Numbered from the stretch's first letter, positions 1 through 7,971 are shown. The stretch is 57,183 bases of DNA from DAITPV01 sp050692555 (GCA_050692555.1 JBOGVS010000019.1:1-57183); one strand, 5' to 3'. Program-made: numbers and translations. Notes: generated from the sequence alone by a model not told the origin.

Positions 1-24
1 GCAGGGGATCAGGTTGTAGGCCAC
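1..24 (-). mobile_element. Possible 5' end of a transposase (cut by window edge)
   Basis: Reading leftwards from a GTG at 24 gives V/M-A-Y-N-L-I-P-C before the window ends. Transposases that I recall as IS1182-like often begin with a similar MAYN(F/L)I stretch. Eight residues cannot prove this; it is noted because other transposase debris lies beside it and at the far end of the window. Confidence 0.22.
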
Positions 25-277
25 GGGCGCCTCCGCCGGGCTCGGGAGCGAACTACACCGATGTCATTCTCCCACGGCGCTCACCGCCGGACGAGCCTTC
101 CGGGGGGTTTTCGCGACAGCCTCTGAGGTCCCGGGTAGGGGGAGCGGACTCATGATCCATCGGTCGGAGTTTCCAGTCCTCCCCGCCCTGTCGGCAAATG
201 TCCCGGTCGGTTAGCCTTTTCGAGATGAAGGGCGATGAGCTTCGGTCCACTTCTTGACTGGTAGCTGCCCGTCATGA

Positions 278-432
278 GAGCCTGAATGGAGGTGTCCGGC
301 CCCCCTTCATTCGAACCAGCCCCAGCGTCGTAGCCACTCAGAGTTGAGACCAAGGCCGATGGTCTTCGCCCTCCCTTCATCGATCCAGTCCCAACGTCGC
401 ACCCCTTTGGCATGAGACGCTGAATGGAGGTG
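278..432. repeat. Degenerate direct repeats beside transposase remnants
   Basis: Two imperfect copies of a block containing CCTTCAT.CGA.CCAG.CCCA.CGTCG start near 300 and 371. Two copies of GCTGAATGGAGGTG-like sequence lie near 280 and 418, the second directly before the transposase start. They look like old IS-end or duplicated target debris. The rest of 25-436 has no gene I can support. Confidence 0.4.
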
Positions 433-436
433 ATGC

Positions 437-515
437 ATGCCCAGCAAGAAGTACGGCGTGGAACAGATCGTGGCCAAGCTGCGAGGTGGTCGACCTCCGG
501 GCGTGGCGCCGGCCG
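437..515 (+). pseudogene. Remnant of IS3-family transposase OrfA N-terminus
   Basis: An ATG behind a good GGAGGTG ribosome site opens with MPSKKYGVEQIVAKLR, which matches the conserved start of IS3-family OrfA helix-turn-helix proteins (typically ...EQIVAKLREVEVLL). After the LR the frame is lost. A shift of one base gives E-V-V-D-L, the expected continuation, and the sequence then decays. It is a dead fragment of about 25 codons out of the usual 90-100. Confidence 0.6.
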
Positions 516-597
516 AAGCCCCGGAGCGGTCACACTTTGCCGATTCGTCTCGTCATACAGGTTGGGAAATGTTCAACCAACGTAGAAAGGAGACAAC

Positions 598-984
598 ATG
601 CCTCTGCAGGTGACGGCAATCATGATCGGTGTCGAGGACCTGGCCCGCTCCAAGAAGTTCTACGGGGAAGGGTTGGGCTGCACGATCGACCAGGACCATC
701 CCAATTTCGTGTCGTTCAACCTGGGTGACGGATCGTCGTCGCTGGCCCTCTACGAACGCGAGGCAGCGGCCCAAGATGCCGGCGTCTCCTCCGAGGGATC
801 CGGATTCCGAGGTGTCTCGTTCCACTACATCGTCCCGTCGAGCGAAGCTGTGGACGAGGTCATGGGCAGCGCCCTGGCGGCCGGTGCCGGGGTCGTGAAG
901 GAAGCAGCCGGCAACCAGTGGGGGTACTTCGGGTACTTCAGCGACCCGGACGGCTACCTCTGGAAGGTCGCGTCCGCCTCCTAA
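598..984 (+). CDS. VOC (glyoxalase/dioxygenase superfamily) protein
   Basis: A 128-residue single VOC module. The N-terminal beta-alpha unit is seen in IGVEDLARSKKFYGEGLGC (about 10-28), a middle strand in FVSFNLGDG, and the C-terminal strand in YFSDPDGYLWKVA. Family members often have a metal-binding Glu in the last motif (DPDGxLWE); here it is Lys, and no matching His is clear, so it may bind a small ligand rather than catalyse a metal-dependent reaction. The ribosome site AAAGGAGA sits 6 nt before the ATG. It is a single gene with no obvious operon partner; the substrate cannot be inferred. Confidence 0.85.
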   Translation: MPLQVTAIMIGVEDLARSKKFYGEGLGCTIDQDHPNFVSFNLGDGSSSLALYEREAAAQDAGVSSEGSGFRGVSFHYIVPSSEAVDEVMGSALAAGAGVVKEAAGNQWGYFGYFSDPDGYLWKVASAS

Positions 985-1060
985 TAGCTCTCATGGCGGG
1001 TGGACCGACGAAGGGGGTCCCCGTCGCTGGTATCCCGGAACGTCGCACTGCGGCCCTGGA

Positions 1061-1502
1061 TCAAGGCGTCTCGAGGCGGATCTCGACAACGCGCGAGTCG
1101 TGCCCGAGGCGACGGATCGTCTTCGTGTGCGCCTGGCTGCCGATCCGCTCGAGGACCTCGTCGGGGTCTGCGTCGTCGAGCACATGGACGGTAGCCCGGT
1201 GCTGCGCGCGTCCGATCCCGACGCGAACCGACCCGGCGGCGAGCGCGTTCCGCACCCAGTCGGCGCGGTGTCCGTGCTCCGCCACGACGAGTGGCCGGTT
1301 GGGCGTCTCGCGGAGGTACCCCCATGGGGATCAGGCGGCGCTTCCTCGACTTCCGTCCGACGGTCTCCATGACGAGGGCGTTCTTGCTCGAATAGGGCGA
1401 CAGCCCGAGACCGCGCTTGAGGAGAAAGACGATCAGCCGGTTGTACGTCCGGGCGCCGAGCCGCTGGAGCTTCCGTTTACGAAGCCGCTCGGCCTCCGAC
1501 AC
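1061..1502 (-). pseudogene. Frameshifted F420/deazaflavin-dependent nitroreductase-family protein
   Basis: The first frame (about residues 1-60 from the ATG at 1502) reads RTYNRLIVFLLKRGLG ... METVGRKSRKRR, the usual start of the F420H2-dependent quinone/nitroreductase family (DDN-like split beta-barrel). The conserved continuation GYLRETPNRPLVVAEHGH is in the next frame and runs to a stop at 1061. One extra base in a run of five C at 1319-1323 explains the break. Joined, the product would be about 146 residues, normal for the family. It is either a decaying gene or an assembly error in a homopolymer. Confidence 0.75.
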
Positions 1503-1530
1503 GCGAGCAGCCTACGCCAGGCATCCGGGG

Positions 1531-2028
1531 CTACGGGTTGTAGGGGCGGTCGGCCATCCGTTCCCCCATCCTCTCGGCGTGGGGGATGAAGTGGTCCACG
1601 GAGACGTTGAGGAACAGCGCTCGTGCGTTGACAGCGACCCGGCCGTCGACGTGGCCGACCAGCGAGGCCCACAGCTTCCGCCCGGTCTGGCGCTCCACCC
1701 GGGCTTCCATCTCCAGCCGGGAGCCGACCGGGACCGGCTGCCGGTAGTCCACCTCCAGGTGGGCGGTGACCGCAGGTGAGCGGGCGACCCACAGGAGGTA
1801 GCCCATCCCCTCGTCCACCGCCGCGGCGATCACGCCGCCGTGGGCCAGTCCGGGGGCCCCCTGGTGGTGCTCGGTGACGGTGAACGATCCCCGGACCGCG
1901 AGCGTCTCGTCGTCGCCCTCCATCTCCAGGTGCAGGCCGGTGGGGTGGTCCCGACCGCAGCCGAAGCAGTGAAGGTAGTGGGATGGGAGCGGCCGAAAGC
2001 CGTCTTTCCGTTCGGGTTCGCTGACCAT
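1531..2028 (-). CDS. PaaI-type hotdog-fold thioesterase
   Basis: A 165-residue protein with one hotdog domain. The segment GLAHGGVIAAAVDEGMG (about 61-77) is the central helix motif HGGxxxxxxDxxxG of PaaI/YbgC-like acyl-CoA thioesterases, and AHLEVDYRQPVPVG is the following strand. It probably hydrolyses an acyl-CoA; the chain type is not readable. An N-terminal CFGCGRDHPTGL segment with two Cys is common in this subgroup. The gene is divergent from the acetyltransferase, with a -10-like TATCCT (minus strand, 2043-2038) 9 nt before the ATG, giving a nearly leaderless mRNA. Confidence 0.85.
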   Translation of the reverse strand: MVSEPERKDGFRPLPSHYLHCFGCGRDHPTGLHLEMEGDDETLAVRGSFTVTEHHQGAPGLAHGGVIAAAVDEGMGYLLWVARSPAVTAHLEVDYRQPVPVGSRLEMEARVERQTGRKLWASLVGHVDGRVAVNARALFLNVSVDHFIPHAERMGERMADRPYNP

Positions 2029-2037
2029 GGGTCAGCA

Positions 2038-2061
2038 AGGATAGCCCAGCCCGACCTAGGA
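2038..2061. promoter_or_regulatory. Divergent promoter elements, thioesterase / acetyltransferase
   Basis: TATCCT on the minus strand (2043-2038) lies 9 nt before the thioesterase ATG. TAGGAT on the plus strand (2056-2061) lies 15 nt before the acetyltransferase ATG and leaves room for the GGAAGGGA ribosome site. Both are inferred from position and TANNNT form only. Confidence 0.45.
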
Positions 2062-2076
2062 TGGCCCGGAAGGGAC

Positions 2077-2523
2077 ATGGCGGGGATCGTGGTGCGGAGA
2101 GCCGAGCGCGGGGACGTCGAACAGCTCACCCGACTGATGCTCCTGTACATCGTTGATTTCTACCGGCATCCCGAGCCCCCGCCGGAGCGCCTGCGAACCC
2201 TCATCGACGTTCTGTTCGAGGGCACCGAGGGCCTCCAGCTCGTGGCCGAGGAGGACGGGAACCTCGTCGGGTTTGCCACGTTGTACTTCACCTGGAGCAC
2301 CCTCAACGCTGCCCGGATCGCCGTCATGAACGACCTGTACGTCATGGAGGCCGCCCGGGGCACGGGGATCGCCCGGCCGCTGTTCGAGGCCTGCCGGGCC
2401 GAGGCTCGGGACCGCGGGTGCGCCGAGATGACCTGGGAGACCGCGGCGGACAACCACCGGGCCCAGCGGTTCTACGAGAAGATGGGCGGCCGCCGCGGGA
2501 GCTGGGTGACCTACTCGATCTGA
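2077..2523 (+). CDS. GNAT-family N-acetyltransferase
   Basis: A 148-residue GNAT protein. The acetyl-CoA binding motif is seen in NDLYVMEAARGTGIARPLF (about 86-104; R/QxxGxG/A form RGTGIA), followed by the family's ETAADNHRAQRFYEKMG. The start at ATG 2077 is chosen because AAGGGA lies just upstream and the conserved fold begins at once; the frame is open further upstream but overlaps the divergent thioesterase. The acceptor (amine, protein or small molecule) is unknown. It is convergent with the diiron protein gene, with 4 bp between stops. Confidence 0.85.
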   Translation: MAGIVVRRAERGDVEQLTRLMLLYIVDFYRHPEPPPERLRTLIDVLFEGTEGLQLVAEEDGNLVGFATLYFTWSTLNAARIAVMNDLYVMEAARGTGIARPLFEACRAEARDRGCAEMTWETAADNHRAQRFYEKMGGRRGSWVTYSI

Positions 2524-2527
2524 GGGC

Positions 2528-3676
2528 CTATTCGGCGGGGTCGGGTTCGGCCCCCAGCCGGACGGTCTCCTGGACCTCCATGGCTCGCTGGGGATCGATC
2601 CCCGCGATCTTCGCCGAGGCCTCCGCCTCTGCGGAGAGTCCTCGTGAGGTGTCGAGCTTCCGGGCCAGCTGCTCGTCCTCGGCGGACAGCTCGTCGGGAT
2701 CCTCGTCCTGGAACTGGAGCACCCCCATGTCCGCGTAGGCCTTCTGGACCTTCTTCCCCCACAGCCCGATGTCCTTGACCGTGGGGACGATGCGGGAGAA
2801 CAGCATCTTGCGGAACTCCTGCATCATCTCGGAGTCCTCCACGAACTGGATGCACTGGTCGACGTCGAGCTCGAGGCGCTCCCAGACCTCCTGGGCTCGG
2901 AAGCGGTCCCGCATCAGGTAGCACGCCTCCACCACGAACTCCTCGCGCTCGTCCCGCTCCGCCTGGGTGAGCTGGGGGTAGTAGTCCCGGAGGGCCAGGC
3001 GGCCGAAGGCGACGTGGCGGGCCTCGTCCTGCATCACGTAGGTGTTGATCGCCTTGGCCAGGGGCTCCTCGGAGAAGTCTCGGATCAGCGAGAACGCCGC
3101 CAGGGCCAGTCCCTCGATGATCACCTGCATCCCCAGGTAGGTCATGTCCCACCGCTCATCCTCGATGACCTGGTTCAGCAGGGCCTTGAGGTCCTTGTTG
3201 ATGGGGTAGGCCATCTCCAGCTTCTCGCGGGTGTACCGGGAGTACATCTCCACGTGCCGGGCCTCATCCATCACCTGGGTGGCGGCGTAGAACTTGGAGT
3301 CCACGTCCGGGACGGTCTGCACGATCTTGGAGGCACAGATCAACGCGCCCTGCTCGCCGTGGAGGAACTGGGAGTTCATCCAGGAACCCATGTGGTGGCG
3401 GAGCTGGCCCCGCTCCTCCTCGTTCATCTTCTCCCATATCTCCGACCCGAAGATCGGGAGGTAGTAGTCGGGGGTGTTGGTGTTCGACGTGGGGTCCACG
3501 TCGACCGACCAGTCCAGCCTGGTCGTGGCGTTCCACTGCTTCTCCTTGCCCTTCTCGTACAGGGTCAGGAGCCGGTCCCGGGTCTGGTCGTACTCCCAGT
3601 TGAAGATGGTGGTGTTGCCGGAGGCGACCTCCCACTTGGTCTGGTCCACCGGCAGGGTGTAGTAACGCGTGCTCAT
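2528..3676 (-). CDS. Ferritin-like diiron oxygenase (AurF/R2-like fold)
   Basis: A 382-residue helical protein with a full set of carboxylate-bridged diiron ligands: E108 in HGEQGA, E138xxH141 in DEARH, E188 in IIEGLALA, and E218xxH221 in QDEARH. The two DEARH motifs are typical of bacterial R2-like and AurF-like oxygenases and stearoyl-ACP desaturase relatives. It likely activates O2 to oxidise an organic substrate; none can be named. Its ATG overlaps the TGA of the TetR gene upstream (ATGA, 3673-3676) and has a GGAGGAG ribosome site, so the two are co-translated and the regulator probably controls it. Confidence 0.82.
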   Translation of the reverse strand: MSTRYYTLPVDQTKWEVASGNTTIFNWEYDQTRDRLLTLYEKGKEKQWNATTRLDWSVDVDPTSNTNTPDYYLPIFGSEIWEKMNEEERGQLRHHMGSWMNSQFLHGEQGALICASKIVQTVPDVDSKFYAATQVMDEARHVEMYSRYTREKLEMAYPINKDLKALLNQVIEDERWDMTYLGMQVIIEGLALAAFSLIRDFSEEPLAKAINTYVMQDEARHVAFGRLALRDYYPQLTQAERDEREEFVVEACYLMRDRFRAQEVWERLELDVDQCIQFVEDSEMMQEFRKMLFSRIVPTVKDIGLWGKKVQKAYADMGVLQFQDEDPDELSAEDEQLARKLDTSRGLSAEAEASAKIAGIDPQRAMEVQETVRLGAEPDPAE

Positions 3677-4266
3677 GGGGCGCTCTCCTCCTCCGTCAGT
3701 ACGGCCGACGTCAGGATCGCGGCGATCCCGGTGGCGATGTCCTCGGGCTCGTCGTCGCTGGGGCTGATGGCATAGGACACGATGGCCCGGACCGCGAGGT
3801 CCGCGGCCCGGTGCACCAGCTCGGTCCGGACCCCCGGTCGCTCGGCGGTGAGCTCCTCGAGCACGCCGCGGGCCCGGTCGATCAGGCCGCCTCCCCGGGT
3901 GGTGAGGTAGGGCAGCAGGACCTCCGGCTCGGACGCCAGGAGCCGGTCGAGGAGTGGATGCTCCCGGGCGGTCCGCAGGCAGTACAGCACGGCCTCCCGG
4001 ACGGCGTCCTCCAGGCGCGGATATGCGGCGTGGGCGGCCCGGACCCCGTCGATGAACTGCTCCTCCTCCCGGTACACCAGGGCCACGATCAATGCGTCCT
4101 TGGACTCGAAGTACCGGTACACCGATTGGCGGGACATCCGGGCCTCCCGGGCCACGTCGTCCATGGTGAAGCGGGAAAGCCCGTGGCCGGCCACGGCCCG
4201 GAAGGCCGCGTCCAGGATCCGGGTCCGGGTGTCGGTGGGCCGAAGGGTGTCGGCTGCGAGCGCCAT
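3673..4266 (-). CDS. TetR/AcrR-family transcriptional regulator
   Basis: A 197-residue regulator. The N-terminal helix-turn-helix is clear: TRTRILDAAFRAVAGHGLSR, FTMDDVAREARMSRQSVYRYF and SKDALI (about 13-62). The rest is a helical ligand-binding domain without a recognisable subfamily. It is the first gene of a two-gene unit with the diiron oxygenase (4-bp ATGA overlap), so it likely represses both genes and responds to the oxygenase's substrate or product. The promoter directly upstream is strong, with only 7 nt between the -10 box and the ATG. Confidence 0.9.
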   Translation of the reverse strand: MALAADTLRPTDTRTRILDAAFRAVAGHGLSRFTMDDVAREARMSRQSVYRYFESKDALIVALVYREEEQFIDGVRAAHAAYPRLEDAVREAVLYCLRTAREHPLLDRLLASEPEVLLPYLTTRGGGLIDRARGVLEELTAERPGVRTELVHRAADLAVRAIVSYAISPSDDEPEDIATGIAAILTSAVLTEEESAP

Positions 4267-4273
4267 CCTCGTT

Positions 4274-4303
4274 ACGATAGGACGGAAAGCGTCACATCGT
4301 CAA
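4274..4303 (-). promoter_or_regulatory. Promoter of tetR-diiron oxygenase operon
   Basis: On the minus strand TTGACG (4303-4298), an 18-bp spacer and TATCGT (4279-4274) form a near-consensus sigma-70 promoter. The ATG follows 7 nt after the -10, so the mRNA should be leaderless or nearly so. GTCACA at 4291-4296 and TGTGAC at 4325-4330 form an inverted pair 28 bp apart that could serve the repressor. Confidence 0.65.
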
Positions 4304-4437
4304 GCTCGGCCATGACTAGACACTTGTGACCAGGGTCAACGGCCCGTCCAGGCTATTTACCGCTAGGCCTTCTGACCGTAGTGTTCTTCTCAGTCGAGGC
4401 GAAATGGACATTGCCCTGATTTCCCTCGGGACATAGT

Positions 4438-6573
4438 GTGCTGAACGGCCGCCGCACGAGCCTGGCGCTCTTGGTTGCGCTCACGTTCCTGGGGGCTCTT
4501 CTTCCGGCGCCTCCGGCCCGCGCGGTTTCTCCTGTCTTCACCGACGGCTTCGAGAGCGGGGACCTGTCGAAGTGGACGTCTGCCACCGGGATCGTGGTGC
4601 AGGGGGCCGAGGTGGCTTCGGGGAGCTGGGCGGCCAGAGCCACCAGCACGGGAACGCCAAGCTACGCCCTCAAGTCCCTGGGCTCTACCCACCAGGAGCT
4701 CTATTACCGGGCCAACCTGAAGGTCCTGGGCCAGGGATCACATCCCCTGACCCTGCTGTGGTTCCGAACCGCGGCCGGCAGCAACCTGCTGAACCTGCGG
4801 ATGAACCCCTCCGGCGCCCTCCAGGTGTGGAACTTCATCCGCAGCTCTTCTGTGGCCACCTCCGGATCCATCACCAAGGGACGGTGGTACGACGTCCAGG
4901 TCCGCCTGAAGGTGAACGGGTCCCAGAGCCAGGTCCAGGTGTGGCTGGACGGCGCCACCGTCCTCAACAAGACGCTGTCCCTGGGAACCACCCCCATCGG
5001 AGGGCTCCTCCTCGGCGAGCCCAACACGGGCCGGTCCTACGATGTCGCCTTCGACGACGTGGTGGCATCGACGGCGTTCGTGACCCCGGACGATCCCCCG
5101 GACGATCCACCGGACGTCCCTCCCGGCGACCCACCAGGCTCTGCGGTGTTCACCGATGGCTTCGAGAGCGGTGACCTGTCGAAGTGGACGTCCTCCACCG
5201 GGATCACGGTGCAGGGGACCGAGGTGGCTTCGGGGAGCTGGGCGGCCAGAGCCACCAGCACGGGAACGCCAAGCTACGCCCTCAAGTCCCTGGGCTCTAC
5301 CCACCAGGAGCTCTATTACCGGGCCAACCTGAAGGTCCTGGGCCAGGGATCACATCCCCTGACCCTGCTGTGGTTCCGAACCGCGGCCGGCAGCAACCTG
5401 CTGAACCTGCGGATGAACCCCTCCGGCGCCCTCCAGGTGTGGAACTTCATCCGCAGCTCTTCTGTGGCCACCTCCGGATCCATCACCAAGGGACGGTGGT
5501 ACGACGTCCAGGTCCGCCTGAAGGTGAACGGGTCCCAGAGCCAGGTCCAGGTGTGGCTGGACGGCGCCACCGTCCTCAACAAGACGCTGTCCCTGGGAAC
5601 CACCCCCATCGGAGGGCTCCTCCTCGGCGAGCCCAACACGGGCCGGTCCTACGATGTCGCCTTCGACGACGTGGTGGCATCGACGGCGTTCGTGACCCCG
5701 GATGATCCCCCGGACGATCCTCCGGGCCCCACGGATCCGGTGATCGCCGCGGCGGGGGACATCGCCTGCGATCCGACCAGCCCCGATTTCAACGGAGGCG
5801 TGGGGACGGCGACGGCGTGCCGGCAGATGGCCACGTCGGACCTGCTGGTGAACGGAGGCTTCGATGCGGTCCTGACCCTCGGCGACAACCAGTACGAGGA
5901 CGGAACCCTCACCGAGTTCCTCAACTCCTATGACCCCTCCTGGGGACGGGTGAAGGCCAAGACCCATCCGGCGGTGGGGAACCACGAGTATCACGTGCCG
6001 GGAGCGGCCGGGTACTTCGACTACTTCGGGGCGGCCGCGGGGGACCGAACGAAGGGCTACTACAGCTTCGACATCGGCGACTGGCACGTGATCGTCATCA
6101 ACTCCCAGTGCGGCGCCGTCGGTGGTTGTGGGACCGGCTCGCCCCAGCTCACCTGGCTGGCCCAGGACCTGGCCGCCGAGGCATCGCACGCCTGTACCCT
6201 CGCGTACTGGCACCATCCCCGGTTCAGCTCCGGACCGCACGGGAACCAGACCGCCATGGCGGCCGTGTGGCAGACGCTGTACCAGCACGGAGTCGACGTC
6301 GTCCTCAACGGCCACGATCACGCGTACGAGCGGTTCGCGGAACAGGACCCCTCGGCGCAGCCCGATCCCCAGTCCGGGATCAGGCAGTTCACCGTGGGGA
6401 CCGGCGGGAACAGTCTGTATCCTTTCCTCACGGTCCAGCCCAACAGCGAAGTCCGAAACTCGACGACCTTCGGCGTCCTCCAGATGGAGCTGCACCCGTC
6501 GAGCTACGAGTGGGAGTTCCTTCCGGTCCCCGGGTCGAGCTTCACCGACTCGGGCACCGACTCCTGCCACTGA
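4438..6573 (+). CDS. Secreted metallophosphatase with duplicated N-terminal domains
   Basis: A 711-residue exported protein. A signal peptide (GTG start, Arg-Arg, hydrophobic core, APPARA cleavage-like site) is followed by two nearly identical 204-residue units (about 33-225 and 237-429) that begin FTDGFESGDLSKW and resemble LamG/concanavalin-like binding domains; Pro/Asp-rich linkers (DDPPDDPP) follow each. From about 435 to the end is a calcineurin-type phosphoesterase with GD(I)AC, GDNQYEDG, GNHEY, HHPRFSSG and GHDHAYER metal-binding motifs. It likely acts outside the cell on phosphoesters, with the repeats binding polysaccharide or surface. A TTGCCC-N17-TAGTGT promoter-like pair overlaps the chosen GTG, so the exact start is uncertain. 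Confidence 0.85.
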   Translation: MLNGRRTSLALLVALTFLGALLPAPPARAVSPVFTDGFESGDLSKWTSATGIVVQGAEVASGSWAARATSTGTPSYALKSLGSTHQELYYRANLKVLGQGSHPLTLLWFRTAAGSNLLNLRMNPSGALQVWNFIRSSSVATSGSITKGRWYDVQVRLKVNGSQSQVQVWLDGATVLNKTLSLGTTPIGGLLLGEPNTGRSYDVAFDDVVASTAFVTPDDPPDDPPDVPPGDPPGSAVFTDGFESGDLSKWTSSTGITVQGTEVASGSWAARATSTGTPSYALKSLGSTHQELYYRANLKVLGQGSHPLTLLWFRTAAGSNLLNLRMNPSGALQVWNFIRSSSVATSGSITKGRWYDVQVRLKVNGSQSQVQVWLDGATVLNKTLSLGTTPIGGLLLGEPNTGRSYDVAFDDVVASTAFVTPDDPPDDPPGPTDPVIAAAGDIACDPTSPDFNGGVGTATACRQMATSDLLVNGGFDAVLTLGDNQYEDGTLTEFLNSYDPSWGRVKAKTHPAVGNHEYHVPGAAGYFDYFGAAAGDRTKGYYSFDIGDWHVIVINSQCGAVGGCGTGSPQLTWLAQDLAAEASHACTLAYWHHPRFSSGPHGNQTAMAAVWQTLYQHGVDVVLNGHDHAYERFAEQDPSAQPDPQSGIRQFTVGTGGNSLYPFLTVQPNSEVRNSTTFGVLQMELHPSSYEWEFLPVPGSSFTDSGTDSCH
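4534..5725 (+). repeat. Tandem 612-bp in-frame duplication
   Basis: Unit 1 (4534-5113) and unit 2 (5146-5725) start exactly 612 bp (204 codons) apart. From about 4612 onward the two are almost identical even at silent sites; the differences cluster in the first 80 bases (for example TCTGCC versus TCCTCC) and at one linker codon. This points to a recent duplication or ongoing gene conversion. Confidence 0.9.
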
Positions 6574-6663
6574 TACCCTGGTTGGCGTTCCACCACGGTT
6601 CCCGTTGGGAGATGAACGGGCCACGTGGTGGAGATGCAGTCCAACCCTCCGGGAGACAGATCG

Positions 6664-7182
6664 GTGAGTGAACAGAAGTTCAGGCGGAACCCTGGGGACG
6701 AGCCCACGGCCGTCCTCACCCGCGGCGCCTTCGAGAGGCTGAAGGAGGAGCTCGATCGTCTGCGGGGCGACGGCCGCCGGCACATCGCGGAGCGGCTGCA
6801 GCATGCCCGTGAGCTCGGCGACATCCGGGAGAACGCCGAGTTCGACGCGGCCAAGAACGAACAGGGGCTGATGGAGTCCCGGATCCGGGAGCTGGAGCGG
6901 ATGCTCAAGGATCCCGACATCGTCGAGGACCCCAGCGGGGCCGACGCGGCGATCCCCGGGATGCTGGTGACCGTCCGTGCCGTGGACGAAGGGGAGTCCG
7001 AGGACGAGACGTACCTCCTGGCGATCTCGAAGGAGGAGCGGGTCGATGGCGCCAGCACCGTGTCGTCCGACTCGCCGTTCGGCCGGGCCCTTACGGGCGG
7101 GAAGGTGGGCGACACCGTCCGATACGAGGCCCCCGGGGGGACCTTCTCGTACCGGATCCTGCGCCTCGAGCCTCGCGCCTGA
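6664..7182 (+). CDS. greA: GreA/GreB-type transcription elongation factor
   Basis: A 172-residue protein with the GreA layout: N-terminal coiled-coil hairpin (about 20-90) carrying HARELGDIRENAEFDAAK and NEQGLMESRIRELE, including the acidic tip residues that reach RNA polymerase's active site, and a C-terminal FKBP-like domain ending PFGRALTGGKVGDTV. It would rescue backtracked polymerase by stimulating transcript cleavage. GTG 6664 is chosen because GGGAGA lies about 9 nt upstream; an in-frame GTG at 6625 would add 13 residues of low conservation. It could be a second, divergent Gre paralogue rather than the only one in the genome. Confidence 0.85.
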   Translation: MSEQKFRRNPGDEPTAVLTRGAFERLKEELDRLRGDGRRHIAERLQHARELGDIRENAEFDAAKNEQGLMESRIRELERMLKDPDIVEDPSGADAAIPGMLVTVRAVDEGESEDETYLLAISKEERVDGASTVSSDSPFGRALTGGKVGDTVRYEAPGGTFSYRILRLEPRA

Positions 7183-7185
7183 GGG

Positions 7186-7191
7186 TACCCT
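7186..7191 (+). promoter_or_regulatory. -10 box of leaderless NfeD-like gene
   Basis: TACCCT ends exactly 6 nt before the GTG at 7198, so transcription would start on the start codon. It lies just past the greA stop. Confidence 0.5.
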
Positions 7192-7197
7192 CGGCGC

Positions 7198-7515
7198 GTG
7201 GCGCTGCTGATCGGCGGGACCCTGGCGTACGTGTTCCTTCCGTTCCCCTGGTGGGTGGTGGTGGTGGTCCTGCTGGCCGGGGTGGAGCTCTTCGAGTTCC
7301 GGCTGTGGCGGTGGGCCGTGCGGCAACGACCCCGAGCGGGGATCGAGGGCATCGTGGGGGAGCGAGGCATCCTGTCCCCGGATGGCCGGGTCCGCATCCG
7401 GGGATCCTCCTACTCCGCCCGGGTCCTGGATGGCGCCGCGGGCGACCCCGTGATCGTCGAGCGGGTGGAGGGGATGACCCTGGTTGTTCGGAAGAGTCCG
7501 GAAGGGGCCTATTAG
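7198..7515 (+). CDS. Small NfeD-like membrane protein
   Basis: A 105-residue protein with two adjoining hydrophobic segments near the N-terminus (about 2-30) and a C-terminal beta domain containing GIEGIVGERGILSPDGRVRIRG, typical of the OB-fold NfeD C-terminal domain that partners SPFH/stomatin proteins and membrane proteases. No SPFH gene is nearby, so it may be a stand-alone NfeD1b-like protein. There is no ribosome site before the GTG; the -10 spacing suggests a leaderless transcript. Confidence 0.65.
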   Translation: MALLIGGTLAYVFLPFPWWVVVVVLLAGVELFEFRLWRWAVRQRPRAGIEGIVGERGILSPDGRVRIRGSSYSARVLDGAAGDPVIVERVEGMTLVVRKSPEGAY

Positions 7516-7516
7516 C

Positions 7517-7543
7517 GATGCTACATCCCGGGGTGCTAGCATC
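7517..7543. promoter_or_regulatory. Inverted repeat overlapping a -10 box
   Basis: GATGCTA (7517-7523) and TAGCATC (7537-7543) form a perfect 7-bp inverted repeat with a 13-bp gap. The right arm contains a TAGCAT -10 box for the thiol-protein gene at 7561, so a regulator binding here would block transcription. Confidence 0.45.
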
Positions 7544-7560
7544 CGGCTCGGAGGTCGGCG

Positions 7561-7941
7561 ATGAAGCCGGTTAGGGTCGAGGTCATCACCTACGCGCCGA
7601 CGGTCTTCGCTCACTGTCAGCACTGCGAGCTGACGTTCCGTCACACCGGGATCACCGAGCGCCTGCGCCGCGAGCAGGCCCGAGACGCCCTCCCGGAGGA
7701 TCTTCGCCGCGAGTACGGGGTCGTCTCCAACTGGGTTCATGACCTAAACGAGCGGTTCGGCCGGAAGCTCCGTATCAAGGTGGTCGACGTGGCTTCCATC
7801 GAGGGTGTGTGGAAGGCCTTCCGGCACCGCCTGCGCCGCTATCCCGCCGTGGTGGTCGAGGGTGAGCAGCGCTACGTGGGGAACGATCTCCACAAGGCGA
7901 GCCAGATCATCGAGCGGTACCTGACCGCTCCCACGAACTGA
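7561..7941 (+). CDS. Small CxxC (thioredoxin-like?) protein
   Basis: A 126-residue soluble protein. Near the N-terminus VEVITYAPTVFAHCQHCE places a C-Q-H-C pair (about 19-22) after a beta strand, as in thioredoxin-fold redox proteins; the C-terminal YPAVVVEGEQRYVG has the strand-turn that often follows a cis-Pro region. I do not recognise a specific family. It may be a thiol redox or metal-handling protein. A GGAGG site precedes the ATG by 7 nt. It lies upstream of cstA on the same strand with a 65-bp gap containing a tiny ORF. Confidence 0.6.
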   Translation: MKPVRVEVITYAPTVFAHCQHCELTFRHTGITERLRREQARDALPEDLRREYGVVSNWVHDLNERFGRKLRIKVVDVASIEGVWKAFRHRLRRYPAVVVEGEQRYVGNDLHKASQIIERYLTAPTN

Positions 7942-7971
7942 CGGGAAGGAGGTGCAGCCGGGAGAGAAACG

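Noticed and set aside
5350..7740. Very long open frame on the minus strand opposite the metallophosphatase, greA and NfeD genes
   Set aside because: It is the GC-driven shadow of well-supported plus-strand genes and crosses three of them; no domain, start signal or conserved motif.
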